A stretch of DNA of 64,000 nucleotides from Saccharopolyspora hirsuta (GTDB lineage: Bacteria; Actinomycetota; Actinomycetes; Mycobacteriales; Pseudonocardiaceae): assembly GCF_008630535.1 (NCBI RefSeq), contig NZ_VWPH01000003.1, forward strand, positions 310,001-374,000. The letters are read 5' to 3'. The notes under the pieces are model-generated. The model made no database searches. It was not told the origin of the DNA and worked only from the letters and a program-made list of their open reading frames with translations. Each line of letters opens with the position of its first letter. Position 1 is the stretch's first letter. Positions 56,150-64,000 of the stretch are shown one piece after another. A program made the translations under genes and the position numbers.

Positions 56150-57147
56150 ATCCGGAGTCAAACGGAGCGGGTCGTGTTTCACGTGAAACGAGGGGCCGTG
56201 CGGTCGGCGGCATGCGGTTCCCTTCCGGGCCGACGAGCGGGGATCCCGCGATGAGCTTCGGGAAGGACGACATCGGCTGGACTCCGATCATGGAGGAGGC
56301 CCAGCGGGCGACCCGGGTGCTGCACCCGGAGACGCTGGAACTCCCCCGCCCCACCCATCGGCGCATCATCACCGTCGCGAACCAGAAGGGCGGCGTCGGC
56401 AAGACGACGAGCACGGTGAACCTCGCGGCCGGTCTGGCGCTGCACGGCCTGAACGTGCTCGTGATCGACCTCGACCCGCAGGGCAACGCCAGCACCGCGC
56501 TCGGTGTCGAGCACCGCTCCGGCACCCCGTCGGTCTACGAGGTCCTGCTCGGCGAGATCAGCGTGGCCGACGCGGCGGCGCAGAGCACCCAGTCGAAGAA
56601 CCTCTGGTGCGTCCCGGCGACCATCGACCTGGCCGGTTCGGAGATCGAACTGGTCACCATGGTGGCCCGGGAGGGGCGGCTGAAGGAGGCGCTGAACTCC
56701 GAGGCGGTCAACCAGCTCGCGCCCGACTACGTCTTCATCGACTGCCCGCCGTCGCTCGGCCTGCTCACGGTGAACGCGTTGGTGGCCGCGCACGAGGTGC
56801 TGATCCCGATCCAGTGCGAGTACTACGCGCTGGAGGGGCTCGGTCAGCTGCTGCGCAACATCGAGCTGGTGCAGTCGCACCTGAACCCCTCGCTGTGGGT
56901 GTCGACCATCCTGCTGACCATGTACGACGGGCGCACCAAGCTGGCCGACCAGGTCACCGCCGAGGTGCGCGGTCACTTCGGGGACCTGGCGCTGCGGACC
57001 GTGATCCCGCGCAGCGTGAAGATCTCCGAGGCGCCGGGCTTCGGCCAGACGGTGCTGACCTACGACCCGGGCTCGCGCGGCTCGATGAGCTACCTGGACG
57101 CGGCGCGGGAGATCGCTGAACGGGGTGTCGAGAGGACAACGGCATGA
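56146..57147 (+). CDS. parA: ParA, chromosome-partitioning ATPase
   Basis: 333 residues from the GTG at 56146. Deviant Walker [12 protein letters not shown], then [23 protein letters not shown] and the [11 protein letters not shown] motif. The first ~75 residues form a variable N-terminal extension; it contains VSRET, encoded by the parS site at 56176, exactly as in mycobacterial ParA, which supports the upstream start. ParA oscillates on the nucleoid and moves ParB-parS complexes. It overlaps parB (ATGA). Confidence 0.97.
   Translation: MNPESNGAGRVSRETRGRAVGGMRFPSGPTSGDPAMSFGKDDIGWTPIMEEAQRATRVLHPETLELPRPTHRRIITVANQKGGVGKTTSTVNLAAGLALHGLNVLVIDLDPQGNASTALGVEHRSGTPSVYEVLLGEISVADAAAQSTQSKNLWCVPATIDLAGSEIELVTMVAREGRLKEALNSEAVNQLAPDYVFIDCPPSLGLLTVNALVAAHEVLIPIQCEYYALEGLGQLLRNIELVQSHLNPSLWVSTILLTMYDGRTKLADQVTAEVRGHFGDLALRTVIPRSVKISEAPGFGQTVLTYDPGSRGSMSYLDAAREIAERGVERTTA
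56176..56189. promoter_or_regulatory. parS: parS site 2 (inside parA)
   Basis: GTTTCACGTGAAAC, perfect consensus, within the N-terminal coding part of parA. Confidence 0.95.
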
Positions 57148-58139
57148 GCGAGCGCAGAGGCGGTCTGGGGCGCGGCATCGCCGCCCTGATTCCCAGCGGT
57201 CCCCCGGCGGGGGCGGACGGTGCCGCGCTGCGCGGCGCTCCGGTGCGCGGCGGACCGGCCTTCGAGCGGCCGGAGCCCCCCACCCCCGAGGTTTCACGTG
57301 AAACCAGCGGCGGCGAGGTCGCCGGTGCGGTCTACCGCGAGATCGCCATCTCCGCCATCACGCCGAACCCGAAGCAGCCGCGGCAGGTGTTCGACGAGGA
57401 GGCGCTGCACGAGCTCCAGCACTCCATCCGCGAGTTCGGCCTCATGCAGCCGATCGTGGTGCGGGAGCTGGAGGCCGACCGGTTCGAGCTCATCATGGGC
57501 GAGCGCCGGTGGCGGGCCTCCCAGCTGGCCGGGTTGGAGTTCATCCCGGCGATCGTCCGCAAGACGCAGGACGACGCGATGCTGCGGGACGCCCTGCTGG
57601 AGAACATCCACCGCGTCCAGCTCAATCCGCTGGAGGAGGCGGCGGCGTACCAGCAGCTGCTGGACGAGTTCGGCGTGACGCACGACGAGCTGGCGGACCG
57701 GATCGGCCGCAGCCGCCCGGTCATCACCAACACCATCCGGTTGCTGAAGCTGCCGCTGGAGGTCCAGCGGCGGGTGGCCGTCGGGGTGCTGTCGGCCGGG
57801 CACGCCCGCGCGCTGCTCAGCCTGGAGGACGTCGGGCAGCAGGAGGAGCTGGCGAAGCGGATCGTCGCGGAGGGACTCTCCGTCCGCGCGACCGAGGAGC
57901 AGGTGACGCTCGCCAAGCGGGAGGCGCCGAAGAAGAAGGCGGAGGCGAAGAAGCCGATCCAGGCCCCCGGCTTCGACCGGCTCGCCGATCGGCTGTCCGA
58001 CCACTTCGACACCCGGGTCAAGGTCGAGCGCGGGCGCCGGAAGGGGCGGATCATCGTGGAGTTCGGCTCCGTGGACGACCTGGAGCGGGTCGCGGAGTTG
58101 ATCTTGGGTGAACAGGCTCGTGGACTCCGCGAGGAATGA
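57144..58139 (+). CDS. parB: ParB, chromosome-partitioning CTPase/DNA-binding protein
   Basis: 331 residues. The N-terminal arginine patch GERRWRA and the helix-turn-helix ([20 protein letters not shown]) define ParB/SpoJ. VSRET near residue 50 is again encoded by a parS site. ParB binds parS and loads SMC onto the origin. It converges with ddl; the terminator palindrome at 58242 and parS at 58275 follow its stop. Confidence 0.97.
   Translation: MSERRGGLGRGIAALIPSGPPAGADGAALRGAPVRGGPAFERPEPPTPEVSRETSGGEVAGAVYREIAISAITPNPKQPRQVFDEEALHELQHSIREFGLMQPIVVRELEADRFELIMGERRWRASQLAGLEFIPAIVRKTQDDAMLRDALLENIHRVQLNPLEEAAAYQQLLDEFGVTHDELADRIGRSRPVITNTIRLLKLPLEVQRRVAVGVLSAGHARALLSLEDVGQQEELAKRIVAEGLSVRATEEQVTLAKREAPKKKAEAKKPIQAPGFDRLADRLSDHFDTRVKVERGRRKGRIIVEFGSVDDLERVAELILGEQARGLREE
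57291..57304. promoter_or_regulatory. parS: parS site 3 (inside parB)
   Basis: Perfect GTTTCACGTGAAAC within parB. Confidence 0.95.
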
Positions 58140-58194
58140 CACCGAGGCCTTTCGTCACGGTGACGATGACTGTCGGTGACTGATTTCCCGCGAC

Positions 58195-58231
58195 TTCAAT
58201 GGAAATCAGACGTCCAACTTCAATGGAAATC
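58195..58231. repeat. Direct pair of the TTCAATGGAAATC motif
   Basis: TTCAATGGAAATC at 58195-58207 and again in the same orientation at 58219-58231, 56 bp beyond the parB stop. Other pairs, inverted there, are at 13405 and 61838. Confidence 0.75.
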
Positions 58232-58241
58232 GCACCAACGA

Positions 58242-58275
58242 CGAGGGCCGGTCTCCCGCGGGAGACCGGCCCTCG
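58242..58275. terminator. Palindromic terminator between parB and ddl
   Basis: A perfect 34-bp palindrome centred on CCCGCGGG (arms CGAGGGCCGGTCTCC / GGAGACCGGCCCTCG), immediately followed by parS site 4. Confidence 0.8.
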
Positions 58276-58288
58276 TTTCACGTGAAAC
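58275..58288. promoter_or_regulatory. parS: parS site 4
   Basis: Perfect GTTTCACGTGAAAC abutting the terminator palindrome, 6 bp from the ddl stop. Confidence 0.95.
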
Positions 58289-58294
58289 ATCGCA

Positions 58295-59245
58295 TCAGCG
58301 CGCTCGCGAGATCGCCCGCTCGACGAGCCCGGCGAAGACCTCCCCCAGCGACCGGTCGGCGGCCTCGACCGCCATCGGCAGCAGCGAGGTCTCGGTCAGC
58401 CCGGGCGACACGTTGACCTCCAGGAAGTGCGGCGTGCCGTCGCGGTCGATGATCGCGTCGGTCCGAGAGACGTCGCGGAGGCCGAGCAGGCGGTGCGCGG
58501 CGATCGCGAGCTCCCCCGCCGCCGCAGCCGCTTCCGCCGGGATCTCGGCGGGCGTGCGGTAGCTCGTGAGCCCGGCGGTGTAGCGGGCGGTGTAGTCGTA
58601 GACGCCGTCGGCCGGTTCGATCTGGACCGCGGGCAGCGCCTCCGGTCCGTCCGGCCCGTCGATGACGGTGATCGCCACCTCGGTCCCCTCGACGAACCGC
58701 TCCACGAGCACCGTGTCGCCGTACGACAGCGCACCCACCATCGCCGACGGCAGCTCGGCGGCATCGCGCACCACGTGCGCGCCCAGCGCCGAACCGCCCT
58801 GGTCCGGCTTGAGCATCAGCGGCAGGCCGAGCTTGGCCACCAGCGCGTCCAGGACGGCCTGCGCACCCAGCTCGCGGAAGGTCGCGTGCGGCAGCGCGAC
58901 CCAGTCCGGGGTGGTCAGCCCGGCGCGGGCGAGCTCCGCCTTCGCTGTCGGCTTGTCCCACGCCCGGCGGCACGCGTGCGGGCCGGTGCCGACGTAGGGG
59001 ATGTCGAGCATCTCCAGCACGGCCTGCACCGCGCCGTTCTCGCCCTCGCCGCCGTGCAGCGCGACCACGACCGCGTCGGGCCGCTCCTGCTCGATGCGGG
59101 ACAGCAGCCGGGCGTCGGCATCCCACTCCGCCACGGTCGTGCCCACCGAGCGCAGCGCCGCCGACAGCCGGCGCCCGGAGCGCAGCGACACCTCGCGCTC
59201 GTGCGAAAGCCCACCTGCGAGCACGGCGACCCAGCGATCAGACAC
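58295..59245 (-). CDS. D-alanine--D-alanine ligase family (ATP-grasp)
   Basis: 316 residues from a GTG at 59245 with AGGGG upstream. ATP-grasp ligase: AGGLSHEREVSLRSG near the start, ALHGGEGENG, the lid region KPDQGGSALGA, and EVNVSPGLTETSLLP at the C-terminus. Ligates two D-Ala residues (or a related dipeptide) for peptidoglycan. It may be a second Ddl-type enzyme rather than the main one; the position next to parB is common in actinobacteria. Confidence 0.9.
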   Translation of the reverse strand: MSDRWVAVLAGGLSHEREVSLRSGRRLSAALRSVGTTVAEWDADARLLSRIEQERPDAVVVALHGGEGENGAVQAVLEMLDIPYVGTGPHACRRAWDKPTAKAELARAGLTTPDWVALPHATFRELGAQAVLDALVAKLGLPLMLKPDQGGSALGAHVVRDAAELPSAMVGALSYGDTVLVERFVEGTEVAITVIDGPDGPEALPAVQIEPADGVYDYTARYTAGLTSYRTPAEIPAEAAAAAGELAIAAHRLLGLRDVSRTDAIIDRDGTPHFLEVNVSPGLTETSLLPMAVEAADRSLGEVFAGLVERAISRAR

Positions 59246-59269
59246 TCAACAACACCCCTGAAAAGTAGC

Positions 59270-59309
59270 GGTCCACTGTGCACCGAGGACATCCCGTGCA
59301 CAGTGGACC
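59270..59309 (-). terminator. Terminator of the aminotransferase gene
   Basis: GGTCCACTGTGCAC (59270-59283) pairs perfectly with GTGCACAGTGGACC (59296-59309), with an A-run (a T-run on the minus strand) after it; 21 bp past the aminotransferase stop. Confidence 0.85.
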
Positions 59310-59330
59310 CATTCGGAAACCGGGAAAACT

Positions 59331-60656
59331 CTACGCCGTGTCGGGGGACGGGGCCTGCGGTCCCGGCACGCTGCGCTGCGGCACGGTGCCGAACGTGCGG
59401 ACCAGCTCCATCTCCTCGGTCAGCGTGTTGGCCAGCCGGCGCACGCCTTCGCGGATCCGCTCCGGCGTCGGGTAGCAGTAGGACAGCCGCATCTGGCGGC
59501 TGCCGAACCCGCCGCGGTAGAAGCCGGTGCCGGAGACGTAGGCGACCCGCTGGGTCACCGCGCGCGGCAGCATCGCCTTGGTGTCCACGCCCTCCGGCAC
59601 GGTCAGCCAGACGAAGAACCCGCCGTCCGGTCGCGTCCACGTGCAACCCGGCGGCATGTACTGCTCCAGGGCGCTGAGCATCGCGTCGCGGCGCTCGCGG
59701 TACTGCTCCTGGAAGATCTTGATCTGCCCCTGCCAGTCGTGCGTGCTCAGGTAGCGCGACACGATCATCTGGTTCAGCGTGGGCGGGCACAGGGTGGCCG
59801 ACTCGGCGGTCAGCACCAGCTTCTCGCGGATCGCGTGCGGCGCGAGGACCCAGCCGACCCGCAGGCCGGAGGCGAAGGTCTTGGAGAACGAGCCGAGGTA
59901 GACCACGTTGTCGGCGTCCATGCTGCGCAGCGCGGGCAGCGCCTCGCCGTCGAAGCCGAGCAGGCCGTACGGGTTGTCCTCCACCACGAGGATGCCGTGC
60001 TGGGCGCAGATCTCCAGGACCTCAGCGCGCCGCGGCAGGGCCAGCGTGATGCCGCCCGGGTTGTGGAAGTTCGGGATGGTGTAGAGGAACTTGATCCGCT
60101 TGCCCTGCGCGGTCACGTCCGCGATGGCCTGGCGCAGCGCGGCCGGGTCGAGGCCGTCGTCGTCCATCGCCACGTGGACCACCTCGGCCTGGTACGCGGC
60201 GAAGGAGCCGAGCGCGCCGACGTAGGAGGGGCCCTCGGCGAGGATGACGTCACCGGGGTCGCAGAAGATCCGGGTGACCATGTCCAGGGCCATCTGGGAG
60301 CCCGCGGTGACCATCACGTCGTCCGGGTGCGCGGAGATGCCCTCCAGCGCCATGACGTCGCAGATCTGCTCGCGCAGCTCCGGCAGGCCGTGGGCGGAGC
60401 CGTACTGCAGCGCCACCTGGCCGTCCTCGGCGACCAGGCGCGCCACCTCGGCGGCCAGCGAGTCCAGCGGGAGCGCCGCCAGGTTCGGCATGCCGCCGGC
60501 CAGCGAGACCACCTCGGGGCGGCTGGCGACGGCGAAGAGAGCTCGGATCTCGGAAGCGGTCATCCCTGCGGTCCGCTCGGCGTAGTGCGCCCGGTACGCG
60601 TCCAGGTTGCGTGCGGGCTTCTCCGGCGGGTTCGGCTGACTTCCGTGATCCGTCAT
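59331..60656 (-). CDS. PLP-dependent class I/II aminotransferase
   Basis: 441 residues from the ATG at 60656. Fold type I aminotransferase of the 2-aminoadipate/aromatic group: FLYTIPNFHNPGG, EDNPYGLLGF, the PLP Lys in YLGSFSKTFASGLRVGW, and the C-terminal DGGFFVWL. The donor and acceptor substrates are not predictable. It lies between the GNAT gene and ddl, an arrangement seen in several actinomycetes. Confidence 0.9.
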   Translation of the reverse strand: MTDHGSQPNPPEKPARNLDAYRAHYAERTAGMTASEIRALFAVASRPEVVSLAGGMPNLAALPLDSLAAEVARLVAEDGQVALQYGSAHGLPELREQICDVMALEGISAHPDDVMVTAGSQMALDMVTRIFCDPGDVILAEGPSYVGALGSFAAYQAEVVHVAMDDDGLDPAALRQAIADVTAQGKRIKFLYTIPNFHNPGGITLALPRRAEVLEICAQHGILVVEDNPYGLLGFDGEALPALRSMDADNVVYLGSFSKTFASGLRVGWVLAPHAIREKLVLTAESATLCPPTLNQMIVSRYLSTHDWQGQIKIFQEQYRERRDAMLSALEQYMPPGCTWTRPDGGFFVWLTVPEGVDTKAMLPRAVTQRVAYVSGTGFYRGGFGSRQMRLSYCYPTPERIREGVRRLANTLTEEMELVRTFGTVPQRSVPGPQAPSPDTA

Positions 60657-60917
60657 ATCGCGCTCCGGTTTCGGTTGTGCGCACTGCTCGTCCCCGGCCG
60701 GGCCGCGAACGATTCCGGCGATTCTATAGGTCCTATCGTCCGGGACCCGCTCAGATGTAACGAGCGCCTCGTACAAACTGACCCGTCGGTAACCCATCTC
60801 ACCCCATCGGGTCGCTGTCGGTGCTCGGCGGAGCTTCCGGTGCCGGGGCGCGGGCGCTTATCCTGGCCACATTCCCGCCTGCGGTGCGGGTTCGTGCGGG
60901 TTCTTCCAGGAGGTCAG

Positions 60918-61544
60918 GTGTCGCGACGCGTCGTCGGCGTCACGCTGGACAACCTCGACCACCTGCCCAAGCGGTGTCGTCGGTGCGTGTTCTGGGAGCT
61001 CGCGCCGCACATCCGGGAGCAGGCCGAGGAGTTCGGCGAGACCGAACTGGAGAAGGAGGCCTGGGTCTCCAGCGTGCTGCTGGAGTGGGGTTCCTGCGGC
61101 CGCGTCATCTACGTCGACGGCATCCCGGCCGGTTATGCGATGTACGCCCCGCCCGCCGCGGTGCCGCGCGCAGCGGCCTTCCCGACCGCGCCGGTCAGCG
61201 CGGACGCGGTGCTGCTGACCGCGCTGCGGGTGCTGCCGGAGTTCGAGCACGGCGGTCTCGGCCGGGTGCTGGTGCAGAACGTGGCGAAGGACCTGACGCG
61301 CCGCGGGGTGAAGGCCGTCGAGGCCTTCGGCGACCTGCAGGGCACCGCGGAGAGCTGCGTGATCCCGGCCGGGTTCCTGCAGCAGGTCGGGTTCAAGACC
61401 GTCCGCCAGCACCCCGAGTGGCCGCGGATGCGCCTGGAGCTGCGCACGGCGATCTCCTGGAAGGAAGACGTCGAAGCGGCCCTGGAGCGCCTGCTCAGCT
61501 CGGTGACGATCAAGACGGCCGAGCCCGTCATCGGTGGGGCCTGA
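60918..61544 (+). CDS. GNAT-family acetyltransferase
   Basis: 208 residues from the GTG at 60918, with AGGAGG at 60909-60914. The GNAT core is visible: AYPRAA region, LLTALRVLPEFEHGGLGRVL (acetyl-CoA site, motif A) and the helix VQNVAKDLTRRG, then AFGDLQG. It occupies the position of mycobacterial Rv3916c between parB/ddl and cwlM. Target unknown. The upstream region 60657-60917 is AT-moderate and should hold divergent promoters. Confidence 0.8.
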   Translation: MSRRVVGVTLDNLDHLPKRCRRCVFWELAPHIREQAEEFGETELEKEAWVSSVLLEWGSCGRVIYVDGIPAGYAMYAPPAAVPRAAAFPTAPVSADAVLLTALRVLPEFEHGGLGRVLVQNVAKDLTRRGVKAVEAFGDLQGTAESCVIPAGFLQQVGFKTVRQHPEWPRMRLELRTAISWKEDVEAALERLLSSVTIKTAEPVIGGA

Positions 61545-61614
61545 GTCGCCAGATCACCAAGTCGACAAATCGACCTCGGATGCGATTTCAGTGAGGTTTT
61601 CCAGCCTCGTTCTG

Positions 61615-61776
61615 CGTGGCGGTGCCGGTGGCGGAACCTCAGCGCCCGCCTGGCTGTGGGTGCCCTGACTGATGTATGCCAATACACGGCGTCAGGGCCG
61701 TCCTCGCCAGGCGAACGCTGAGAACCCGCGGCGGTGCGAGTTGCGAGGGTGGGTTATGCGCCTGGCGGCGCATGCG
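61615..61776. repeat. Dispersed imperfect palindrome, copy D (reversed), with flank
   Basis: Read on the minus strand: CACCGCCGCGGGTTCTCAGCG, CGCCTGGCGAGGACGGCCC, GTGTATTGGCATACATCA, GGGCACCC, CGCTGAGGTTCCGCC. The outer part at 61741-61776 has the hairpin ATGCGCC/GGCGCAT. It sits between the convergent GNAT and cwlM genes. Confidence 0.72.
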
Positions 61777-61837
61777 ACACCTGCCGAGCGGTGCAGTTCG
61801 CCCTTCGCGCCTGCGGTCCACGGGCAGGATGAACAAG

Positions 61838-61874
61838 TTCAATGGAAATCGGACCTTCGATTTCCATTGAAATC
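61838..61874. repeat. Inverted pair of the TTCAATGGAAATC motif
   Basis: TTCAATGGAAATC (61838-61850) and the inverse GATTTCCATTGAAATC (61859-61874), 8 bp apart, 8 bp before the cwlM stop. The same layout as at 13405-13444. The rest of 61545-61881 contains no gene. Confidence 0.75.
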
Positions 61875-61881
61875 GCGCAGG

Positions 61882-63030
61882 TCAGGCGCCCTCGGCTCGG
61901 GCGAGCTCGTGGCGGAGGAGGTCGTCGAAGGTGAAGGTGCCGGTCGGCTGGTCGTCCTTGCCCAGCAGGTAGAGCCGCTTCACCGCGACCAGCAGGCCCT
62001 CCGCGATGACGTCCCGGAACGCCGGGTCCAGCAGGCGGGAGCGGTCCCGGGCGTTGGTCAGGTAGCCCAGCTCCATGCGCACCGCGGGCATCCGGGTCAG
62101 GCGCAGCACGTCCCAGGTCTTGGCCTGGGTGTGGCAGTCCTTCAGCCCGGTCCGCGCGACGATCTCGCGCTGCAGGAAGCCCGCCAGCGCCTCCCCCACG
62201 GTCGACGTGGTGCCGTTGCCGGTGCCGAAGTGGAAGCTCGCCACGCCCTCGGCCAGCGGCGAGGCGTTGGCGTCGATGTGCAGGGACAGGAACATGTCCG
62301 CGCCCGCCTCGTTGGCGAACGCGGCGCGGTCGGCGTCCGGCGGGCAGGCGTTGGGCCCGCGGGTGATCAGCGCCTCCATGCCGGTGGCCACCATCCGGCC
62401 CTCCAGGCGCCGGGCCAGGTCCCAGGTCAGGTCGGCCTCGCAGACGTCGCCGATGCAGGCGCCGCGGTCCGCGCCGCCGTGGCCCGGGTCGATCACGATG
62501 CGCTTGCCGCGCAGCCGCGGCCCGGCGCGCCGCACCTTCTCCTGCTCGCGCAGGTACACCGGCCGACCGCCGCGGACCTTCGGCGCGAGCTGCCGCAGCG
62601 CGCGCAGCGTGCTCGGCCCGCAGATGCCGTCCGGGTTCAGGCCGTACTCGCGCTGGAAGCTGCGCAGGGCCTGCTCGGTCTCGCGGCCGAAGATGCCGTC
62701 CGGGCGGCCCGCGTCGAAGCCCAGCTCCAGCAGCCGCTCCTGCAGCGCGAACACGTCGTCGCCGCTGATCGGCTTGGACACCAGGAAGGCCAGCGAGCGG
62801 TCGCCGAGCCGCCAGCGGGCCTCGGTGAGCGCGCGGTAGGTCGCCGGGCCCACCACGCCGTCGGTGATCAGCCCGCGTTGTTGCTGGAAGACCCGGACCG
62901 CCTGTTCCACCGCGTGGTCGAACAGCGCCGGATCCGTTCGGCCGTTGGCCGCCAGCAGACCCAGCGCTGCAAGGGTGTTCCTGATCTCGGCAACGGCCGG
63001 ACCGACGTCACCGCGGTGGAGCAGCTGCAT
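61882..63030 (-). CDS. cwlM: CwlM-like N-acetylmuramoyl-L-alanine amidase-domain protein
   Basis: 382 residues from the ATG at 63030. Two peptidoglycan-binding repeats (LLHRGDVGPAVAEIRNTL; VFALQERLLELGFDAGRP) precede an amidase_3 domain (VIDPGHGGADRG, the zinc-binding His/Glu, SLHIDANAS, ELGYLTNARD). In mycobacteria CwlM is a cytoplasmic activator of MurA that is phosphorylated by PknB, and no signal peptide is seen here, in agreement. Neighbours trxA/trxB and parAB match the mycobacterial order. Confidence 0.92.
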   Translation of the reverse strand: MQLLHRGDVGPAVAEIRNTLAALGLLAANGRTDPALFDHAVEQAVRVFQQQRGLITDGVVGPATYRALTEARWRLGDRSLAFLVSKPISGDDVFALQERLLELGFDAGRPDGIFGRETEQALRSFQREYGLNPDGICGPSTLRALRQLAPKVRGGRPVYLREQEKVRRAGPRLRGKRIVIDPGHGGADRGACIGDVCEADLTWDLARRLEGRMVATGMEALITRGPNACPPDADRAAFANEAGADMFLSLHIDANASPLAEGVASFHFGTGNGTTSTVGEALAGFLQREIVARTGLKDCHTQAKTWDVLRLTRMPAVRMELGYLTNARDRSRLLDPAFRDVIAEGLLVAVKRLYLLGKDDQPTGTFTFDDLLRHELARAEGA

Positions 63031-63241
63031 GCACTCCTCGCTCGATTCAGGCGCCGGGTGGACCGGCGCGGAGGATGGTCGGGTACGTCCCGATGTCCCG
63101 TTCGCGTGACGGGCCCGGGAAGACGAACCCGTCGGGTAATTGTGCCTTGTGCGCCCGGACTCGGCGCTGCGGCCCAGGACCAGCAGGCGGACGTGCGACA
63201 ACGGTGCGTGGGTGCGCGATCTCTCCTGGTGCGCAAAAACA

Positions 63242-63283
63242 CGGTCCCGCCGTCACTGTCATATCGACTGGACGGCGGGACCG
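63242..63283 (-). terminator. Terminator after trxA
   Basis: CGGTCCCGCCGTC (63242-63254) pairs with GACGGCGGGACCG (63271-63283), about 70 bp beyond the trxA stop. The rest of 63031-63350 shows no gene. Confidence 0.82.
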
Positions 63284-63350
63284 CGTTATTCGGTTGCCTC
63301 GGATGGAGTCCGATTTCACAGCCCCCGACGGGCCGACTCGGCGAGCGAGC

Positions 63351-63677
63351 TCACAGGTAGTCGGCGAGGTCGTTCAGCAGCGCGGCCTTCGGCTTGGCGC
63401 CGACGATCTGCTTGACCGGCTGGCCGTCCTTGAACAGCAGCAGGGTCGGGACGGACATCACCTGGTAGTCGCGGGACACGCTGGGGTTCTGGTCGATGTC
63501 CAGCTTGGCGATGGTGATCTTGTCGCCGTGCTCCGCGGCGATCTCCTCGAGGACCGGGGCGACCATCTTGCACGGGCCGCACCAGGTGGCCCAGAAGTCC
63601 ACCAGGACGGGCTTGTCGCTCTTCAGGACCGCGCTCTCGAAGCTGTCCTTGTCGACGGTCACGGTGTTGCCGGCCAT
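63351..63677 (-). CDS. trxA: Thioredoxin
   Basis: 108 residues from the ATG at 63677. The redox motif is WCGPC (FWATWCGPCKM), with the cis-Pro in SVPTLLLF. It is reduced by the thioredoxin reductase TrxB encoded just upstream, 24 bp away, in the same operon. Small, cytoplasmic, normal length. Confidence 0.98.
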   Translation of the reverse strand: MAGNTVTVDKDSFESAVLKSDKPVLVDFWATWCGPCKMVAPVLEEIAAEHGDKITIAKLDIDQNPSVSRDYQVMSVPTLLLFKDGQPVKQIVGAKPKAALLNDLADYL

Positions 63678-63701
63678 GTCATCTCCCTCTCGGTTGTCAG
63701 C

Positions 63702-64000
63702 TCAGTTCGCCGCGCCGTAGCCGCCGCCGACGAGCTCGGAGGCGACCTCAGCGGCCGGCGTGTCGTGTTCGGCGAGCCAGCGCTCGGCGTCGATGGCCGC
63801 GGCGCAGCCCGATCCGGCGGCGGTGATGGCCTGCCGGTAGGTGTGGTCCACCAGGTCGCCCGCGGCGAACACGCCGGGCACGCCGGTGTGCGTGGTGGGC
63901 TGCTGGACCTGCACGTAGCCCTCGCCGTCGACGGTGACCTGGTCGCGCACCAGCTGGCTGCGCGGGTCGTGGCCGATCGCCACGAACATGCCGGTCACGT
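63702..64000 (-). CDS. trxB: Thioredoxin reductase (C-terminal part, cut by window edge)
   Basis: The visible ~100 residues match the C-terminal end of Trx[11 protein letters not shown], the FAD motif [15 protein letters not shown], and [14 protein letters not shown]. The start and the NADPH domain and CxxC lie beyond the window edge. The tail after residue ERWLAEH is short and ends at 63702. Confidence 0.95.
   Translation of the reverse strand, partial: VTGMFVAIGHDPRSQLVRDQVTVDGEGYVQVQQPTTHTGVPGVFAAGDLVDHTYRQAITAAGSGCAAAIDAERWLAEHDTPAAEVASELVGGGYGAAN

Overview
The window is the replication-origin region of a high-GC actinomycete, read in full on both strands. Gene order (trxB-trxA-cwlM-GNAT-ddl-parB-parA-rsmG-jag-yidC-yidD-rnpA-rpmH-dnaA-oriC-dnaN-gnd-recF-dciA-gyrB-gyrA-DUF3566-tRNA-Ile-DLW39-tRNA-Ala, then the cwsA/ppiA/rhomboid/PH/crgA/sortase/trpG/pknB-pknA-pbpA-rodA-pstP-fhaB-fhaA block) is the conserved actinobacterial core. 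The gnd gene between dnaN and recF, and the style of the accessory genes, suggest the Pseudonocardiales (Saccharopolyspora-like). The genus is an inference.

Left part (1-19.2 kb) is accessory. Two large leftward genes (1-1818, cut by the edge, and 6095-9523) encode paralogous fusions of an N-terminal module, a HAD-type phosphatase domain and a divergent DIT1/PvcA-like isonitrile synthase domain. Between them lie a small orphan gene, a kinase-like phosphotransferase translationally coupled to an XRE-TPR regulator, and two small divergent genes. Then come a TetR regulator, a divergent deaminase/aldolase and aldonolactone oxidase pair around a perfect operator-like palindrome, an NAD-binding protein, an IclR regulator, an HD protein, and an MmyB-type regulator plus SDR pair flanked by 53-bp direct repeats. 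tRNA-Leu(CAG) closes the region.

Middle part (19.5-34.3 kb) is the growth and division cluster: FHA proteins FhaA and FhaB, phosphatase PstP, RodA/PbpA peptidoglycan synthesis, Ser/Thr kinases PknA and PknB, then trpG/pabA, a class E sortase with a tiny membrane partner, CrgA, a PH-domain protein, a rhomboid protease, cyclophilin PpiA and a CwsA-like membrane protein. From 34.3 to 37.9 kb is an accessory island: an SRPBCC protein, an AAHS-type MFS transporter, and a TetR regulator with a second copy of its putative operator in front of an NAD-epimerase gene.

Right part (38-64 kb) carries two tRNAs, the gyrase genes, recF, gnd, dnaN, oriC with many DnaA boxes, dnaA, the rpmH-rnpA-yidD-yidC-jag-rsmG-parA-parB run with four perfect parS sites, and the ddl/aminotransferase/GNAT/cwlM/trx genes.

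Several non-coding repeat systems run through the window: a ~110-150 bp imperfect-palindrome family at five or six intergenic sites, a 13-16 bp motif (TTCAATGGAAATC) found as pairs only in three convergent gene ends, a ~97-bp element beside two tRNA genes, three related hairpins between dnaA and oriC, and a cluster of four perfect DnaA boxes about 35 kb from oriC.
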